Assembly (NCBI GenBank): GCA_000499405.2
Contig: HG738137.1
Span: 7,006,001-7,070,000, forward strand
Length of the DNA: 64,000 bases
Direction of reading: 5' to 3'
DNA from: Onchocerca volvulus
Lineage: Eukaryota; Nematoda; Chromadorea; Rhabditida; Onchocercidae
In this document: piece by piece, positions 1 through 13,200 of the stretch
Layout: each line of letters begins with the position of its first letter
Position numbering within the stretch: position 1 is the stretch's first letter
Notes under the pieces: generated by a model
Database searches by the model: none
Seen by the model: only the letters and a program-made list of their open reading frames with translations
What the model was told of the DNA's origin: nothing
Translations under genes and position numbers: made by a program

Positions 1-1
1 A

Positions 2-352
2 TCCCTATATGCCGAAGAAATGGACAAACAAATGCAGCAAAAACCCGCAGTGACAAACCAACGGACGGTAACCATCATTTCCGTTCATCCGGGTTGCGTC
101 GCAAGTGGTTTATACAAATATGCAAATACTTTGACTAAAGTCGCGATTTTCCGATTTCTGTGGCCCATAATGAGAAGCCCAGCTTTAGCTGCGGCGGAAA
201 CAATAGCCCTCGGATGTGCTGATAACTTGAAAGGTGGTTGCTACTATCAGCACATGATACCGATTAAAATTCTATGCAACACAGCAAAAAAACAACAACT
301 ATATCAATGTATAAGAAACATAATAACAACTATGGAAGAAATACAAGATTGA
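2..352 (+). CDS. Short-chain dehydrogenase/reductase, 3' part (retinol dehydrogenase-like)
   Basis: Only the last exon or exons lie in the window; the frame is open from base 2 to the TGA at 350-352. The visible part reads SLYAEEMDKQMQQ, then VTIISVHPGCVASGL, then a helical segment ending in an ALGCADNLKGGCYYQ stretch. In SDR proteins of the retinol dehydrogenase/DHRS type, the catalytic YxxxK sits just before a segment like SLYAEEM, and the SVHPG-V-T/A-S/T-L motif follows the next strand and closes the cofactor site. The catalytic Tyr and Lys would lie upstream of base 1 and cannot be checked. The substrate is unknown; retinoid, steroid or lipid carbonyl reduction are all possible. AATAAA at 358-363 directly follows the stop and may be the polyadenylation signal. 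The family call is good; the subfamily is not settled. Confidence 0.85.
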   Translation, partial: SLYAEEMDKQMQQKPAVTNQRTVTIISVHPGCVASGLYKYANTLTKVAIFRFLWPIMRSPALAAAETIALGCADNLKGGCYYQHMIPIKILCNTAKKQQLYQCIRNIITTMEEIQD

Positions 353-1017
353 TGTATAATAAAAATTATCAACAGTCAACAAATTTTTTTTGGAAAGATG
401 AATCTTATATATTTTTCGTTCTGAATAATATGTAACAATATTTCATGCTCATATATTAAATTTTATAAGGATACTTGATGGGAAAGCTGTTGGCAATATT
501 TCCTGCCTTTATTTCTTACAAATGAACTTTTCTTTTCCCTTTAGTTTGAAAGATATGAAATATTTGTTTAATCTGATCATTCAGAAAGAAGACTGTGGCA
601 TAAATTGGATATCAAAACAAGTGTACAAGGATGATAAATTGAACATAAATAACAAATGGAAAATATGAAAATAGGAGATATTTTAAAATAAGATCCAAAA
701 ACGAACTTATTTGAAACTTTGAATTTGAATCTAGAGGGAAATCGAACCGTTTTTTTCTGATGTCCTTCATCAGAAGATTTCTCTTAAAAATTAGAATCAA
801 TGAAAAAGATAAATTCAGGAAATATAACATAAAGCAATTGATTTCAAGAGCGGATCTAGACACGAATTGCAATTACTTTGAATTCTGGTCTTAAATATAC
901 AAATAGTCGGAAACAGACGGATGAAATCCGTGAGAAATAATAAAATGCTTGCTGTAATTCCTATTATGAAATAAAGAGATCAATGTTATTAGGATTCTTG
1001 ATTATTTATACAATTTG
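353..1017. other. Convergent 3' intergenic region
   Basis: This lies between the stop codon of the dehydrogenase on the plus strand and the stop codon of INTS3 on the minus strand. It is AT-rich and should contain both 3' UTRs. I see no gene; a short minus-strand reading frame at 872-612 has no recognisable features. Confidence 0.6.
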
Positions 1018-4000
1018 ATTAATCACTATCAGAATCAACTATCAATTTTTGGCGCTTCCGTTTTGAGCTTTTGCTTTCATCCTGAAATTTCATATATAAT
1101 AAAAAATGAATAAAAGGTGTGGAAATGTTTTCTTTACACTTTTGGGGGCACTGGTTCTTCAATTTCTAGCTCTAATTGATGATTTTTGGCTTTTAATCTA
1201 ATTATTATTTGTGGTTCTAACATTGCAGATCACGATTTCTTTTTTTTTTGCTAGTTCAGAAAAACGTAAACATATTGGTGGGTAATTTCTTTGGACATAA
1301 GACTAAGCAAGTAGAATGTCTAAATCATAACAGTAATGATGGATTGTTATGTGGAGGCTATGATTCTGAACTGGAATCGTTTTTTTAATTTCTGCTTACG
1401 TTTTAGCAAAATGATAAGATGCCTTTTTAGTATTCAGTAGTCATGTGTACTCTTGTCTCAATAACTTATTTTGTGGAATGACAGTAAATTGTTCAGAAAT
1501 ATATGATGACTATTTACTACACTAAGTAAACAAATTGAGCATAGCTAATTTCTTACAGTTGTAACTAATCTAAATCATAATTTCGTACGAAAAGCACAAC
1601 AAGTCATAAATATTGAAGACTACAACTGAGATCAAAATAAAATTACATGCCAGCAAATAACTATACAATGAATTAATGTAAACGAGAATATTTAGAAAAT
1701 GGCACTATTCAAGATGAAAATGCCCGACTAGTTCCAAAATGCACAAGTTATTTTTCTGAAATAACCGAATATCAAAATAGAAACTCGGGGGAACATACGT
1801 CGCTCACATCAGTTATTTTTTTTGATGTTTTGGCTCTTCGCAAGGATCGAGCACTCTGAGCATTATCATCATTCAGTATCTCCATCACAGCAAACAACTC
1901 ACTATAGCGTATTCGAAGGGAAGACACCTTCAAAATTTAAATAATTCCTAATCAGCACAAGAATTTTATAACCAATTTTATTTTAATAAAAAATAGACTC
2001 AAGCATAAACTAATCAAAAGCTGAAGCGAATGTTAAGGTCTAAATGTAAAGAAAGTTCTCGATGCACGTAATGTTTGAAATTACTAAGTTTTATCTTTCA
2101 TATCAATTACAGTATCTAATTTTAAAGTGACCTTAGCGAATTCCAAATTCTTTGAAATCAAATCCCTACTTATGTTACTTTTCAACAACACACTTGAAAG
2201 ATTCAAGATTGCTAAGATTTTAAAATCACAGAAATACTAACCTTTTCAGCTGCCCTTGCTGCCGTAAATGCTTCCTGTAGAGTCTGGCGAGCCAAGAATG
2301 CTTCCGCTACATGACTATCTTTCGATAAACAGCTCTGTCGAAATTTGTCAAGATGTGAAAAAAGCTGATCCAAACAAACATATCTGAAAGAACAGAGAGC
2401 TCATCAAGTCTTACAAGTATCCATCTCCGCGTTGCAATTGTCTGTTTTTCACTTTGATAACTCTTTTTAAGTATCAATTCCATTTAAAGTAAGATGCATA
2501 GAATGTTAATATCTACACCACACTTTCTCAAGATTCTGAAGACAACCATACTGTCAAATTATTCTAAATTTCAGCCATTATTACGAAATAGTTCGAAGTG
2601 GATTTTCCATCTTTCTCATTAAACCATCATTTTAAAAAAATTAAAACCTATATTCTTCAAATTACCTTTGTGGCGGACGCTTCCCTTTTGAATGAATTGG
2701 AAGAAGATCACCAGACTGAATCAATTTGTCAATGAGACTGGATAACAACTCCGCTACTCGAGCTGCATAATCTGGATCCTTAATCAGCAGTTTCAGACAA
2801 TTAACAGTAAACATATCAGATGGTGTCCGAGACAAAAGGTTTCGTATGAGACTCATATTCGGTTCGCGATCCATCCTAAATTATATCTTCTTACAGATAT
2901 CCTTGGCATCTGTAAATCTCGAAATAACACTGGAAAATTAATTACTTAATATTACATCAGAGATAAGTTTATGAAAAACGAGTTTGTAAGATGTAAATTG
3001 AAAATTTGATTGAATATAACAGTTCCTAACTTCACAAGATAATACCAAATCATTTCTATGGCAGTCTGAATATATATTTGTGAGAGATACATTTCACAAA
3101 GGACCTTTGAAGCATAATATAAACTTGTGCAATTGCTTCCGAATGCTTCGGATACTGTAGCTTAGAAATCATTTGTAAAATCCAATCTACGGGAACACCT
3201 TCTGCGTGTACCAATTGCCAGAAAACAAACTGCGCTGTTGTTTCCCATGTCAATGAAGCACTGACGATAGGCAAAAAAGAGTCTTTCCTGAAATTTATAA
3301 ATTTATTAAATAAAAGTCTAGATTTGCAGCATGTAACGAGCAAATTCATGAATCTTAAAAGTAAATACTTGGTAAAAACAAAAAATTAAAGTGAAAGTAA
3401 CTGCGGAAAAATTCCTTAAACAAACCTAAAAAAAGAGATATTTTCCCGAACCATTTCACCAATAAGATCAGCAATCTGTCGCCCGTCTAATGAATGAGCT
3501 AATAATTTCATCAATTCAACACTACCCATTGCTTCCGTGGCAAATTTTTCATATATATATGGAATAAGATGTGCGAACAAGACATAGTCATCGATATGAC
3601 ATTGCTTAAAGATATTTAAATTATTAATTCTCAATTAAAAATCCTATTAAATATTATTCTTTAACTATTCTAAATCTTGCTAAAGACGAATGTTATGTGC
3701 GCTTAAGCAAGCATAAGTTAAATCGGGTATGTAATCTGTAAATCAATCTAATTTCTTGTTTTAATTAATAGCAGTTAATACTACTAATAACGTATAAAAG
3801 CTTGGTAAAAACCAATCATCTAAGAAGGTACCACTTGATTATCTAAATGTGAACTATAGTGATTTATGTACATTAAGTAACGAATCACGTAGGAATTAAG
3901 ATATTAATTATAAAATTGTTCGGAAAACCTGCAAGTCTGAAACAATTTGCTGGATCAATGGACTATCTAACAAACGACATAGATCAATATAAGCTGCAAT

Positions 4001-7000
4001 TGCAGTATCATTCTGATCACGACGATTTGAGGATGTGAAAAATAATAATAAATATGATACGGATGAGCATCTGCAAAAAGATCAAACTCCATAATTTGCC
4101 TTCCGTAAAATCAAAACATTCGATGATACAAACAAATTTTTTAGAAATACATACTCTTCCTTGTATTACCATACTCAAATGGGAAAAAAAAAGTTGAAAA
4201 CGCAATATTCTTTAAAAAAAAAGTGAGACGTATTTAAAAATGATGTATATAGCTCGAAATCTGATTTTACATTCTAATGCTACATGCATATTCGAAAGCG
4301 CTGAAAGCATTAAACGACTAAAACAAGTATAAGTAAAATTTTTAAAAGTAAAGGAAATCATCAGAAACGTGCCTTTCACACATTTCAGCAATTAATGATA
4401 ATAGCAGCTGTCTCGTAGCATCACTGTCTGGTGTTAAACATAGATTTCGAAATATTACATAGAGCGGCTGATTAAACATCTCCTCCAAAATTCTAAAATT
4501 CGAATAAAGACTTGAAGATTATGAATCTCATGTAAACTATTTTTGTATATCTTTAATTATGAAATTCAGAAACAATAGGAACAGCGACATGTACTTAATG
4601 TGAAAAATTACTCAGGTGTGTCCAAAAAACCTTCCGACAATGGTTTCCTATTTCGGATATCGTTCCTGAAAATAAGCAGAAGACATTCCGATAACAACTC
4701 AATCTGTTCTTCATCCAGTAATTCATCCTGAAATATTATCAAATTTCAATCTTTTTAAAAAACAAATAAAGAGATTAAACATTTGATAAAGTGAACAAAA
4801 GAAGAGACTGAAAAAAAGGTTATATCCAATAAAATAAGCAAAAATGAGGAAAGAAACGAAATTTCAAATTATTTGTCTCAAAGGAACATTAAATAAAAGA
4901 TATTAGCATACTGTAACATTCTTCTGAAATTTTTAGCATTATTAATTTTCCATCCATTCGTAAAAACATAACTGAATAGATAGTTGTGAAAATTAAAACT
5001 TACATTATCAAAGATAGAAGACAACAACTTTTGCATCATTTCACATCGCGTGTCGTTGTCTGAATTTTTCACACTTGATAAATTTTCAATCGGTTCTCGA
5101 AATTCTTCTTTGACGGCAGCTAAGAGAGTCATTATTTTTTCCTCACATGATAAACCAAAGTCCTCATCAACTGATCCGCTGTCTTCGACTATCGATGGAT
5201 CTATGCTAACTACATCCTCCGTAACTGCTGAACTAATTTCGCTTGGCGTTACCTCTATATCTGATATTGCCACTTCACTCGGCTCTGAAAATGTTTTTCG
5301 CTTCACTCATATTCCTATCTTCAGTAAAAAACTAAGCAAAGCCTGAAGTTGAATAAGTTATCGAGTGAATTACTTTCGTGTCATAATTATTAATGATATA
5401 AATGATGCACAGTGTCCATTATTCTCTATAATTTTTGGACATGATAGCACTGTGGCAACCTCTCAAAATTTGAAATTGCAGTGAAGATAGCCCCATTTGC
5501 TGTTTCAGATTTTTCATAACTGGCTTATTGAGCTTCATAATGAAACTATTCGCGATCCAGTAGTCGAAAGAGGCAAATATGCTATAGATAATGATGATTA
5601 CTATGATTTACCTATTCCTGCAACAGGAAGATGTGTTTGCACTGTTTGGGGTGGTCGAAAAAGTCCTCGAAATGTATCCCGGAAACTTTCCCGCACATTT
5701 TTTTGTAGCACTGGATTATCGAATATCACGGAAGGAGATCTATAAATCTCAACCCAGTTATGATTTAATTTATATACGGCAATTATTTTAAAAAAGAAAA
5801 AGGATAAAGAGTAAAGGACCAGGGAAATTAAAGGATAAATAAAATAAGATATGAATGAAGATGGGAAAAAAAAAAAGTGTAGAACATAAAAATTAACTAA
5901 CCCTAGAATACTGTGATCAATCAAAAATTTGAATGAATTTGTCACTGAAATTATTATTCGTTGTTGTAGTTGTGGATGAAGTTCATAACTCATCTGAAAC
6001 GTAAGTGTTTTTGATGTTTATTTCCTCTTTAAATCAAATTAAAAACTGAATAAACTGCACTAAAAAATTATTGGATTTCTGCCTATTATATAAATAGTAA
6101 TCCATAAAAAAAAAGATATTTGTTTGCATGAAACAAAAATTCTTAGTCTTGTAAAATATGCGCACTGATTCATGAAATAACTGAAATTATAAAACTCTTT
6201 GTTAAAAAATAATCCATTATACTAACGAAAATAGATAAAATGAACATTTTAACTATTTCACAAGTTTACACAAACAAATAACTCACTCTTATCATAAAGT
6301 CAACGAGTGAATTCGCTAGTAACGGTTGGACATGTAACAAATGGCGTAGAACATGAAAAGCAGGTTCTAAAAGAGATATGAAGTTTTTTTTTTAAGTACT
6401 TGAAAAACAAGTTCAAACTTTGTTTTAAATGAAAAATATTACTGAAAACAAAGTTTCAGAATAATACATAAAGAAATAAGCAAAAATGAGTATTGCAATA
6501 TTTATTTTTTCATGTACTAAAAATTTCATTTCTAGTAAAATTTTCAGTTTCAGAAAATTTATTTAATATAAAATACGGAAAAATTCATAATAAATACACC
6601 AAAGAATGATTAAGACGCAAAAAATTTCTGTTCATCAATTTTCCGAAATGATTTCTGTTATTTCTTTATCTGATTTCGAATTCAATATAATGTTTACAAA
6701 AAAAAGCTGAAAAACTAAATATAACAAATCAAATGATTGAAAACACCTACCAATCAGAACATGCCCTCCAGTAGCAGGATCATAGCAAAACCAATCCCAT
6801 AAAAGATGCAGCTTGCACCACTGCTGCTCCATTATGCTCTATAAATAGTTTTACTTATAATGATGATCTTTGAAAAAACTCAATGCACATATTATTGCTT
6901 AAAAAACGACAGTATTCGTGAAAATGATATTTAAACATACACTTGTTTGCGGAAACATTGAAGCAATGAAAACTGCCTTCATTTCCTGCCCAACTTGAGG

Positions 7001-9759
7001 TGTTTCACCGCATGAAAGAAATATAGCACAACGTACTAACTCAGAACGAAGGCTACCAGCCTCTGGATTTGATAAATACTGTAAAAATAATTTTATTTTT
7101 GCTTTGTTTTCTTTATTAAAAGAATAAAAATATGCTTTATCTTGGAAAAGCAACTTATGAGTCTTCTGATAATCAATTCAACCTGCTTTTTGAACCAATC
7201 CAAGTGTCGTTCATGTGTTCCGGGTTTCACCTTAGCAAATATGAATTCCAATTTTCGCTGCATAGCTACAGATATTCGATAAAGAGGAAAAGTATGTGGA
7301 CACATGCGGCTCATAAGCTCTTCAACTGAAATAAAACTTAATTTGAGTTGTTTATATGAATTCGATTTTATTTACTGGTGACTATTATATTAAAAGCTCT
7401 CACCGTCACTGCTTAAAAAAAAAAAAAAAAAATCCCAGTGCACTGATAAATACATCATGATGTAATTACAAAGATGGTTTAGTATCAAAAATCACTCCAT
7501 CTCCATCAAATGATTGTCGAAATAGTAAATGGTACTGAATTATTGTGATAATCAAAAATACAAAATAAATTTTCATCGAATTATATCCATCCCAATTTGA
7601 GAATCACAATCAATAATGATTGTTCCTAAAAAGATGTTCCCGAAAAACTGGAATTATACACTATAACTAACTACTAATATTAGGTCCCAATTTGTTTGGA
7701 TTATAGAGAAGTTGTTTCCATATCGCAGCAAACTGTGGTATTTTCGAAACTCTCATTAGTGCCAAGACTAAATCTCGTCCCAACTGTGCACAGTCAATAA
7801 ATCGTTCTGTAAGCAACCAATAACAAACATTTATCATCTGGGTACGCAACGTTTCGAATGCATTGAAAGAACTAAGGTCACAAATAAATCTGAAAATATA
7901 GAAATATAAAAAAGTATATAATTCGAAACTTAAGCACTGCTTGAAGAAGATCGCTCACGAAGAAGATGAATTTCGCTCAAGTAAAATCAGCAATACGTAA
8001 TTCAGTTTTGAAAAAAAAGAGAAACAAAAAGACTCGTAGAATTTGACTTAGATTAAGCAAGTTTTAGATTTTCAAAACAATAAACACAGATAGTAAAATC
8101 ACCTGGTAAAGGTGAGCAAGGTAACTGGAATAAGGGAAGCTTTCGGTTTCAGTTCACTTAACCATGCATGATGGTCGTTTAGCATCCCAGCAACAGCACT
8201 TAAAAGAACACAAGTTTCTTTCAAATCACTTCCTGCAAATGCTAGATTTCGTTAGCAGCTGATAGTGGCATAAAGAAATAGATACAATGTTATGCGCAAA
8301 ATTATCCAGTACCTGAAATTTTTTAAAACCTATACAAATGTTGTACATTTGCACAGCTGCTCTTTTAGTCCAAACCAAAAAAAAATCTCTAGAGATCCAA
8401 ATCATAAAATATATTCGACATCAAATGGTTTTCTTATCATTGATTAATAAATTTCGATCACTAATATGATGTAATTCTACAGATTTGTAAAATCACCATC
8501 ATTGGCATTGCGAAGATAATTGATTAGAACGTTGTCAATTTTTGGCACATTTGATTTGATTGCTTCTCGGAAAAAGTATACAATCTGCTCGCGCACTTCC
8601 GACCGCATTCTCGGATAAAGTTCAAATAATATCATGTTAACATTGCATAAAGCGCAAAACCAACCATCACGTGCCAATAACGACATAATAGAAAAATACT
8701 AAAAAGTAAATCTAAATATTAAATACACAAATCTAACAACATACATCAACTTTTGAGAATATTTTCAGCCTTTTTTCTCGACTATTTTTCAATCATTGAA
8801 AGTATCGACCAGCTCAGTGATAAATTAAATAAAGGAAATTGAATAAATAAAGCATCTTTAAAGGATTTCTTTTTCTGTATATGCTAAGAAATAAAATCAT
8901 AACATTAAAATAACTACAGTCATAACATATTAAAACAACTATTCTAAAATTGTTATACCTTTTGAGCATTTTGTGGTTCTGTTAGCAATCCATACAGAAG
9001 ACCTCCTGTAATACTCTCAAATACCTGAAATATGACTATATATTGAAGAACTAAGGTAATATTTAATTTTAAAGGCAAAACAAGCTAAATGACAATTTAC
9101 AAAGACATTTCTGCGAACGTTTATTATAGTACAAGAATACAGCAGTATGTATCTAGAAATTTTTGAGAATTGTTCGTATTTTCCAAGTGCTTTTATCGCA
9201 GAATAAAATATGGGAATGTAAAGAAATGAATAAAAAATAGTTCAGGAGTTCCCTTTGTTTCTCCAGCCATTTGCAATAGAACATCATATGATTCCTTTTC
9301 CGGAAGACCGCTCGTCCGATTTTGAACCATATTAAATCCATTCTCCAGTTTCTGCAATTCTTCGGCATTAGTATCCATTAACTGTTTTTATTCAGAACAA
9401 TTGATATAACAAAATTTATATAAACCGAAAGAGAAATGAACTTCCACACGTTTTATAGCCAGAGGGGAATCTTTTACAGTGTTAAATTAATTTTTAAATA
9501 TCCTTATTAAGCAAAAAAGATCTTATTCTTCGTAACTTTTCAGGACAGACTTTCAGGGCATTCATTTACTTATATGAATTTATAATTTTAACGAATAAAT
9601 TTAAAGAACTGCGAGAAAAGAAAAAATTTTTCGGTATTAACTTTAATTAAATGAAAATTTCTTCGAAAAAATTACCTCTTCAAGCTCATCACGCTGCTCG
9701 AAAGCGCTTAGATTGAGTAATTTCGACGATCGTTTCAAACGTGTGCTGGATGGTTCCAT
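1018..9759 (-). CDS. INTS3: Integrator complex subunit 3 homolog (multi-exon)
   Basis: INTS3 is a helical-repeat subunit of the nuclear Integrator complex, which processes snRNA and terminates paused transcripts; it also anchors the SOSS single-strand DNA-binding complex. I read about 22 minus-strand exons. The start is ATG at 9759. Clear exons include 9759-9676, 9380 to about 9241, 9024-8959 (GLLYGLLTEPQNAQK), 8698-8481 (LLARDGWF), 7889-7675 (ERFIDCAQLGRDLV), 7325-7183, 7078-6943, about 6841-6759 (LWDWFCYDPATGGHVLIG), 6369-6292, 5993-5905, 5742-5612, about 5287-5005 (acidic linker), 3630-3427, 3290-3108, 2874-2667, 2384-2242 and 1932-1800. The last exon, 1081-1018, ends in a basic stretch followed by DSDSD, as the vertebrate protein does. 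The order of blocks matches human INTS3 throughout. Exon 2 lacks an obvious GT donor. The start is chosen because MEPSSTRLKRSSK opens the only in-frame first exon. Confidence 0.93.
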
Positions 9760-10223
9760 TGCATGCGATTACTCTCAATCTGCGCACAATTTTATCTACA
9801 AATTGCTTCACAATCAGTTGAGTCATCAATTTCTACGAATCTTCGAAATAACAATTTCTTTTGAAATAAAAGAGTGTATGTAAGAGAGAAATATCATTTC
9901 TTCAAACATCTCCGCAAATATCAAAATAAATATTTTATAAAAATTCCACTCTGTTCCCGTCTTTCCCTCTCCTCCTGTACCGTAACAATTTACTCCCTTC
10001 CGTACGCAGTACTCTGCCCTATCGTGCGACGCATCATTTGCATAACGATATCACCGCCGCAATCACACTTATTATTCTTGCAATTTCAGTGCTCTTTTCA
10101 CTCTGTTCCAAGTTTCGCCTTCTAGGTGTGATGTCGCTATGTCGTTCGATTTTACGTCTTTTTCTTTCTTTCCTGGTTTACTTCTATTGTATAATTTGTT
10201 GCAGCTTTTTGTCTCATTATTGC
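9760..10223. promoter_or_regulatory. Shared head-to-head promoter region of INTS3 and smg-5
   Basis: The start codons of INTS3 (minus, 9759) and smg-5 (plus, 10224) are separated by 464 bp, so one intergenic segment must serve both unless outrons extend into it. It is pyrimidine-rich on the plus strand and has no clear TATA element. Two overlapping plus-strand frames (9874-10125 and 10038-10325) run through it but look like chance frames; the second overlaps smg-5 exon 1 in another frame. Confidence 0.5.
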
Positions 10224-13200
10224 ATGTCCAGTGGTATCTTAAAGCATGCAAACTTCGTCCGACAACAACATTACAACTCCATCGAAGTCACTCGCAAAGT
10301 ATATCAGGTTAAAGCTTTGTGGTAGCTTAAGTTTTATAACTTTTTAAAATAAAAATATTGCTGAACATATTTGCTCATCATGTCTTACACAAATGCTTGT
10401 GTTTTCAGAAGTTCATGTCGTATGCTCTTCTCTATCTCTTTATATATATATATATATATCTTTTATTTTTTATATAATTATATATGCATTGTTTAGCTAA
10501 CCAAGTAAAGATTACAATTGTAGAAAATATTGATGCAATAGATCATTTTATCGTCATATGCTGTTACATTTATCAGTTTTATATTTGTTCACATTATGAG
10601 GAATGCTTAATCCAATTTACTCCAGTTATCATGTTAATTTATACTAATTTCTAGGCAGGCACTGGTATTATGTGAAAAAGCGGATCAACTAATTAATGAA
10701 AATGACTCTCAAACACTCGTACATCCAGAAATGCATTCGCTACGATCAAGGTAAGACGTGTTTTTATTCTTATGGAACATTGATTTAGGAAATTAAGAAG
10801 CTGGATCTAACTTTTTTCTAGTTATTTGGATTTTTGTCGTTATTCAGCATCTTTTAAATTATATTTTTACACATTTTTATTAAACACAGATGACTTACGA
10901 TTTTCTTCTAATGCTTGCTTTGTCCAAACGAAGAGAGAACATATTTTCTAGTTGGTGAAAAAAATGATAAGTGATATTGGGGATTCTATGGTATTAAATT
11001 ATGCAGTTTCATTTCAGGATTATCAGATTGTGTAAGACAATATTTATCGATGCGGAATGGGGCCGTCGAATTCTCGACAGAGTGTGGAAAAGCTGTTATT
11101 ATTCGGTGATATGCCGAATACGAAAAACTGTCCTACGTGTAGAGCAGAAGAATTGGACCGAAAAACTGATTTCAACGTTTGTGAAAGAATTATGTGTTCT
11201 TACCAATGACTTTCCATATTTGCGTGCAATAGCATGTCTGTACATCGGTGATCTGCGTCGTTACGCATGGCTTATCTATGGAGTGGAGAAATATAGAAAT
11301 TTAGCGTTGCTTTGTTACCGGTAATAATTTTCAGATTAAATTTTTGGCCAAGTTTTAAATTAGAAAGATTCACTCAAAATATGCATAGGTCCACTTTTTT
11401 ACAACAAATGTTATTGTTTTCTTGATACTTAGTGACTTTTTTGCTCTTATACATTTTTTTTACTCAACATAGCTTTTGGATAGAAGTCCTTTATTTCAGT
11501 AGCAACATGAAATGGAAGAACAGCTTTTCAAAATGTTTTTGAGATGTATGGTTTTGCTTATTATGTGAAATAAAACTAAAGCTCTCAAATTTCATCATTT
11601 TTTCACTTAAAGAAGATCAATATTTTACAGAAAATCGATCAAATTAGATGAAGAAAATGGAATTGCATTAAATCAACTTGGTCTTCTTGTTCAGGATGCC
11701 AATCCAAGCTGTGCTTTATTGTATTTTCTGCTGGCTGATAATACATCACTGCCTTTTCTGGGTGCCTATACAAATGTTATTAGTTTATTAAAACAACAGA
11801 AAGACCAAAAGAAGGAAAACCCTACAATAATCGTTCTTGAGCATTGCTTCATGTGTTTCAGGTAAAATAGTCATTACATCTGGTTGCATTCAAGAGTCAT
11901 CTCATTTTGCTCGTCTATATTATAAATAGATTAATGATTTCGTATTATTCACAATAGCTGTGTAGAAGTCTGTAATGAGAGAAATCTTATTAAATCTATA
12001 ATAAAAGAAATCTTTCTAGGCTTAATTGTTATTCTGCTAAGAGTAAGATGTCACTGAAGCTGGCATTTCTGAAAATCAGTTTTTCATTATTACGTGGAAC
12101 ATTACTTAGTTTTTTAAGTGGAAATCCAATTTATAAAAAAGTTAGTCCTGCAACTACTGAAGTTTCTGAACAGCTCATTTAGATCAATTTAGGCAATCCT
12201 ATTTTGAAGAACTCTCAACAAAATGCTTGGAGTATTTAATATCGCAATTGGAAACTCGACATGCATTTCACGTTGCTTTGTCGATCAATATCATCGTCCT
12301 TGCAGCTACAACTTTGCCAAAAAAAGGTGATTTTCTTGATTTCTCTTTGAATTTCGAAGACAGATCAAAATTATTTGTTTAGAAATGAACTGATTATAGC
12401 CTCCACCATATTAATTGTAAGATTTCTCGAACAGCTTTTTGGTATCAATGTTCATGAGAAAATATGTATTTGCAGCTGTAATATTTATGATATTTGCATC
12501 TTGTATTTGCGAAATTTTCGAATTGTAATACTTAATATATCAGTACAAATTTGGAGGATTTAGTTAAGGAATCAAGTATAAGATCTGACATAATGCGACG
12601 TAGAATCAAAATTAATAATTACTAAAATTTTTCTGGTAAATGTAATTTAGAGTTATTTGCAGGGAAAGAAACAGAATCACAATGTCTAAGCAAGTTATTC
12701 TTTCGAATTTCGGAAATTACTATTCAGAACTTGCAAGAATGGTACGCAACAGAAACTGGAGCAGCTGATTTACGAAGACGTCGAGCTTCATCTTCTGATG
12801 GAAGTGTAGATGAGGTTGAAGTAGTGGAGAGAGAAGAAAAACGCTTCTCGAGATCCTCGTCACTGGAAAAAGATGTAGTTTCAGAAGACGAAACAACTGT
12901 GGAAACGGGCGAATCAAATCTCAGTAATCAAAATCATGAAACACAACATAGAATCCAAACACTTCTTGTTGCTTTGCTTCATGCAGCAAGTTCTTTAGCT
13001 CCGCATGTGTATAACGACAAAGTACCATCAGCACTTCACTGTGTAAATTTTAATAATATTTGAAGTTTTTATGCCTGAAATTTATAATGAAACAATAGTT
13101 GTGCGTTGGAAAAATACGATCAGTTGACAAGACAAATATTGTTTGCAAGCAATTTAAAGTATCTATCGTATCTGTTTAAATTGCTTACAGATAATGTCAA

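Noticed and set aside
5050..5346. Plus-strand 98-residue frame
   Set aside because: Lies antisense over the acidic-linker exon of INTS3; a shadow of biased codons.
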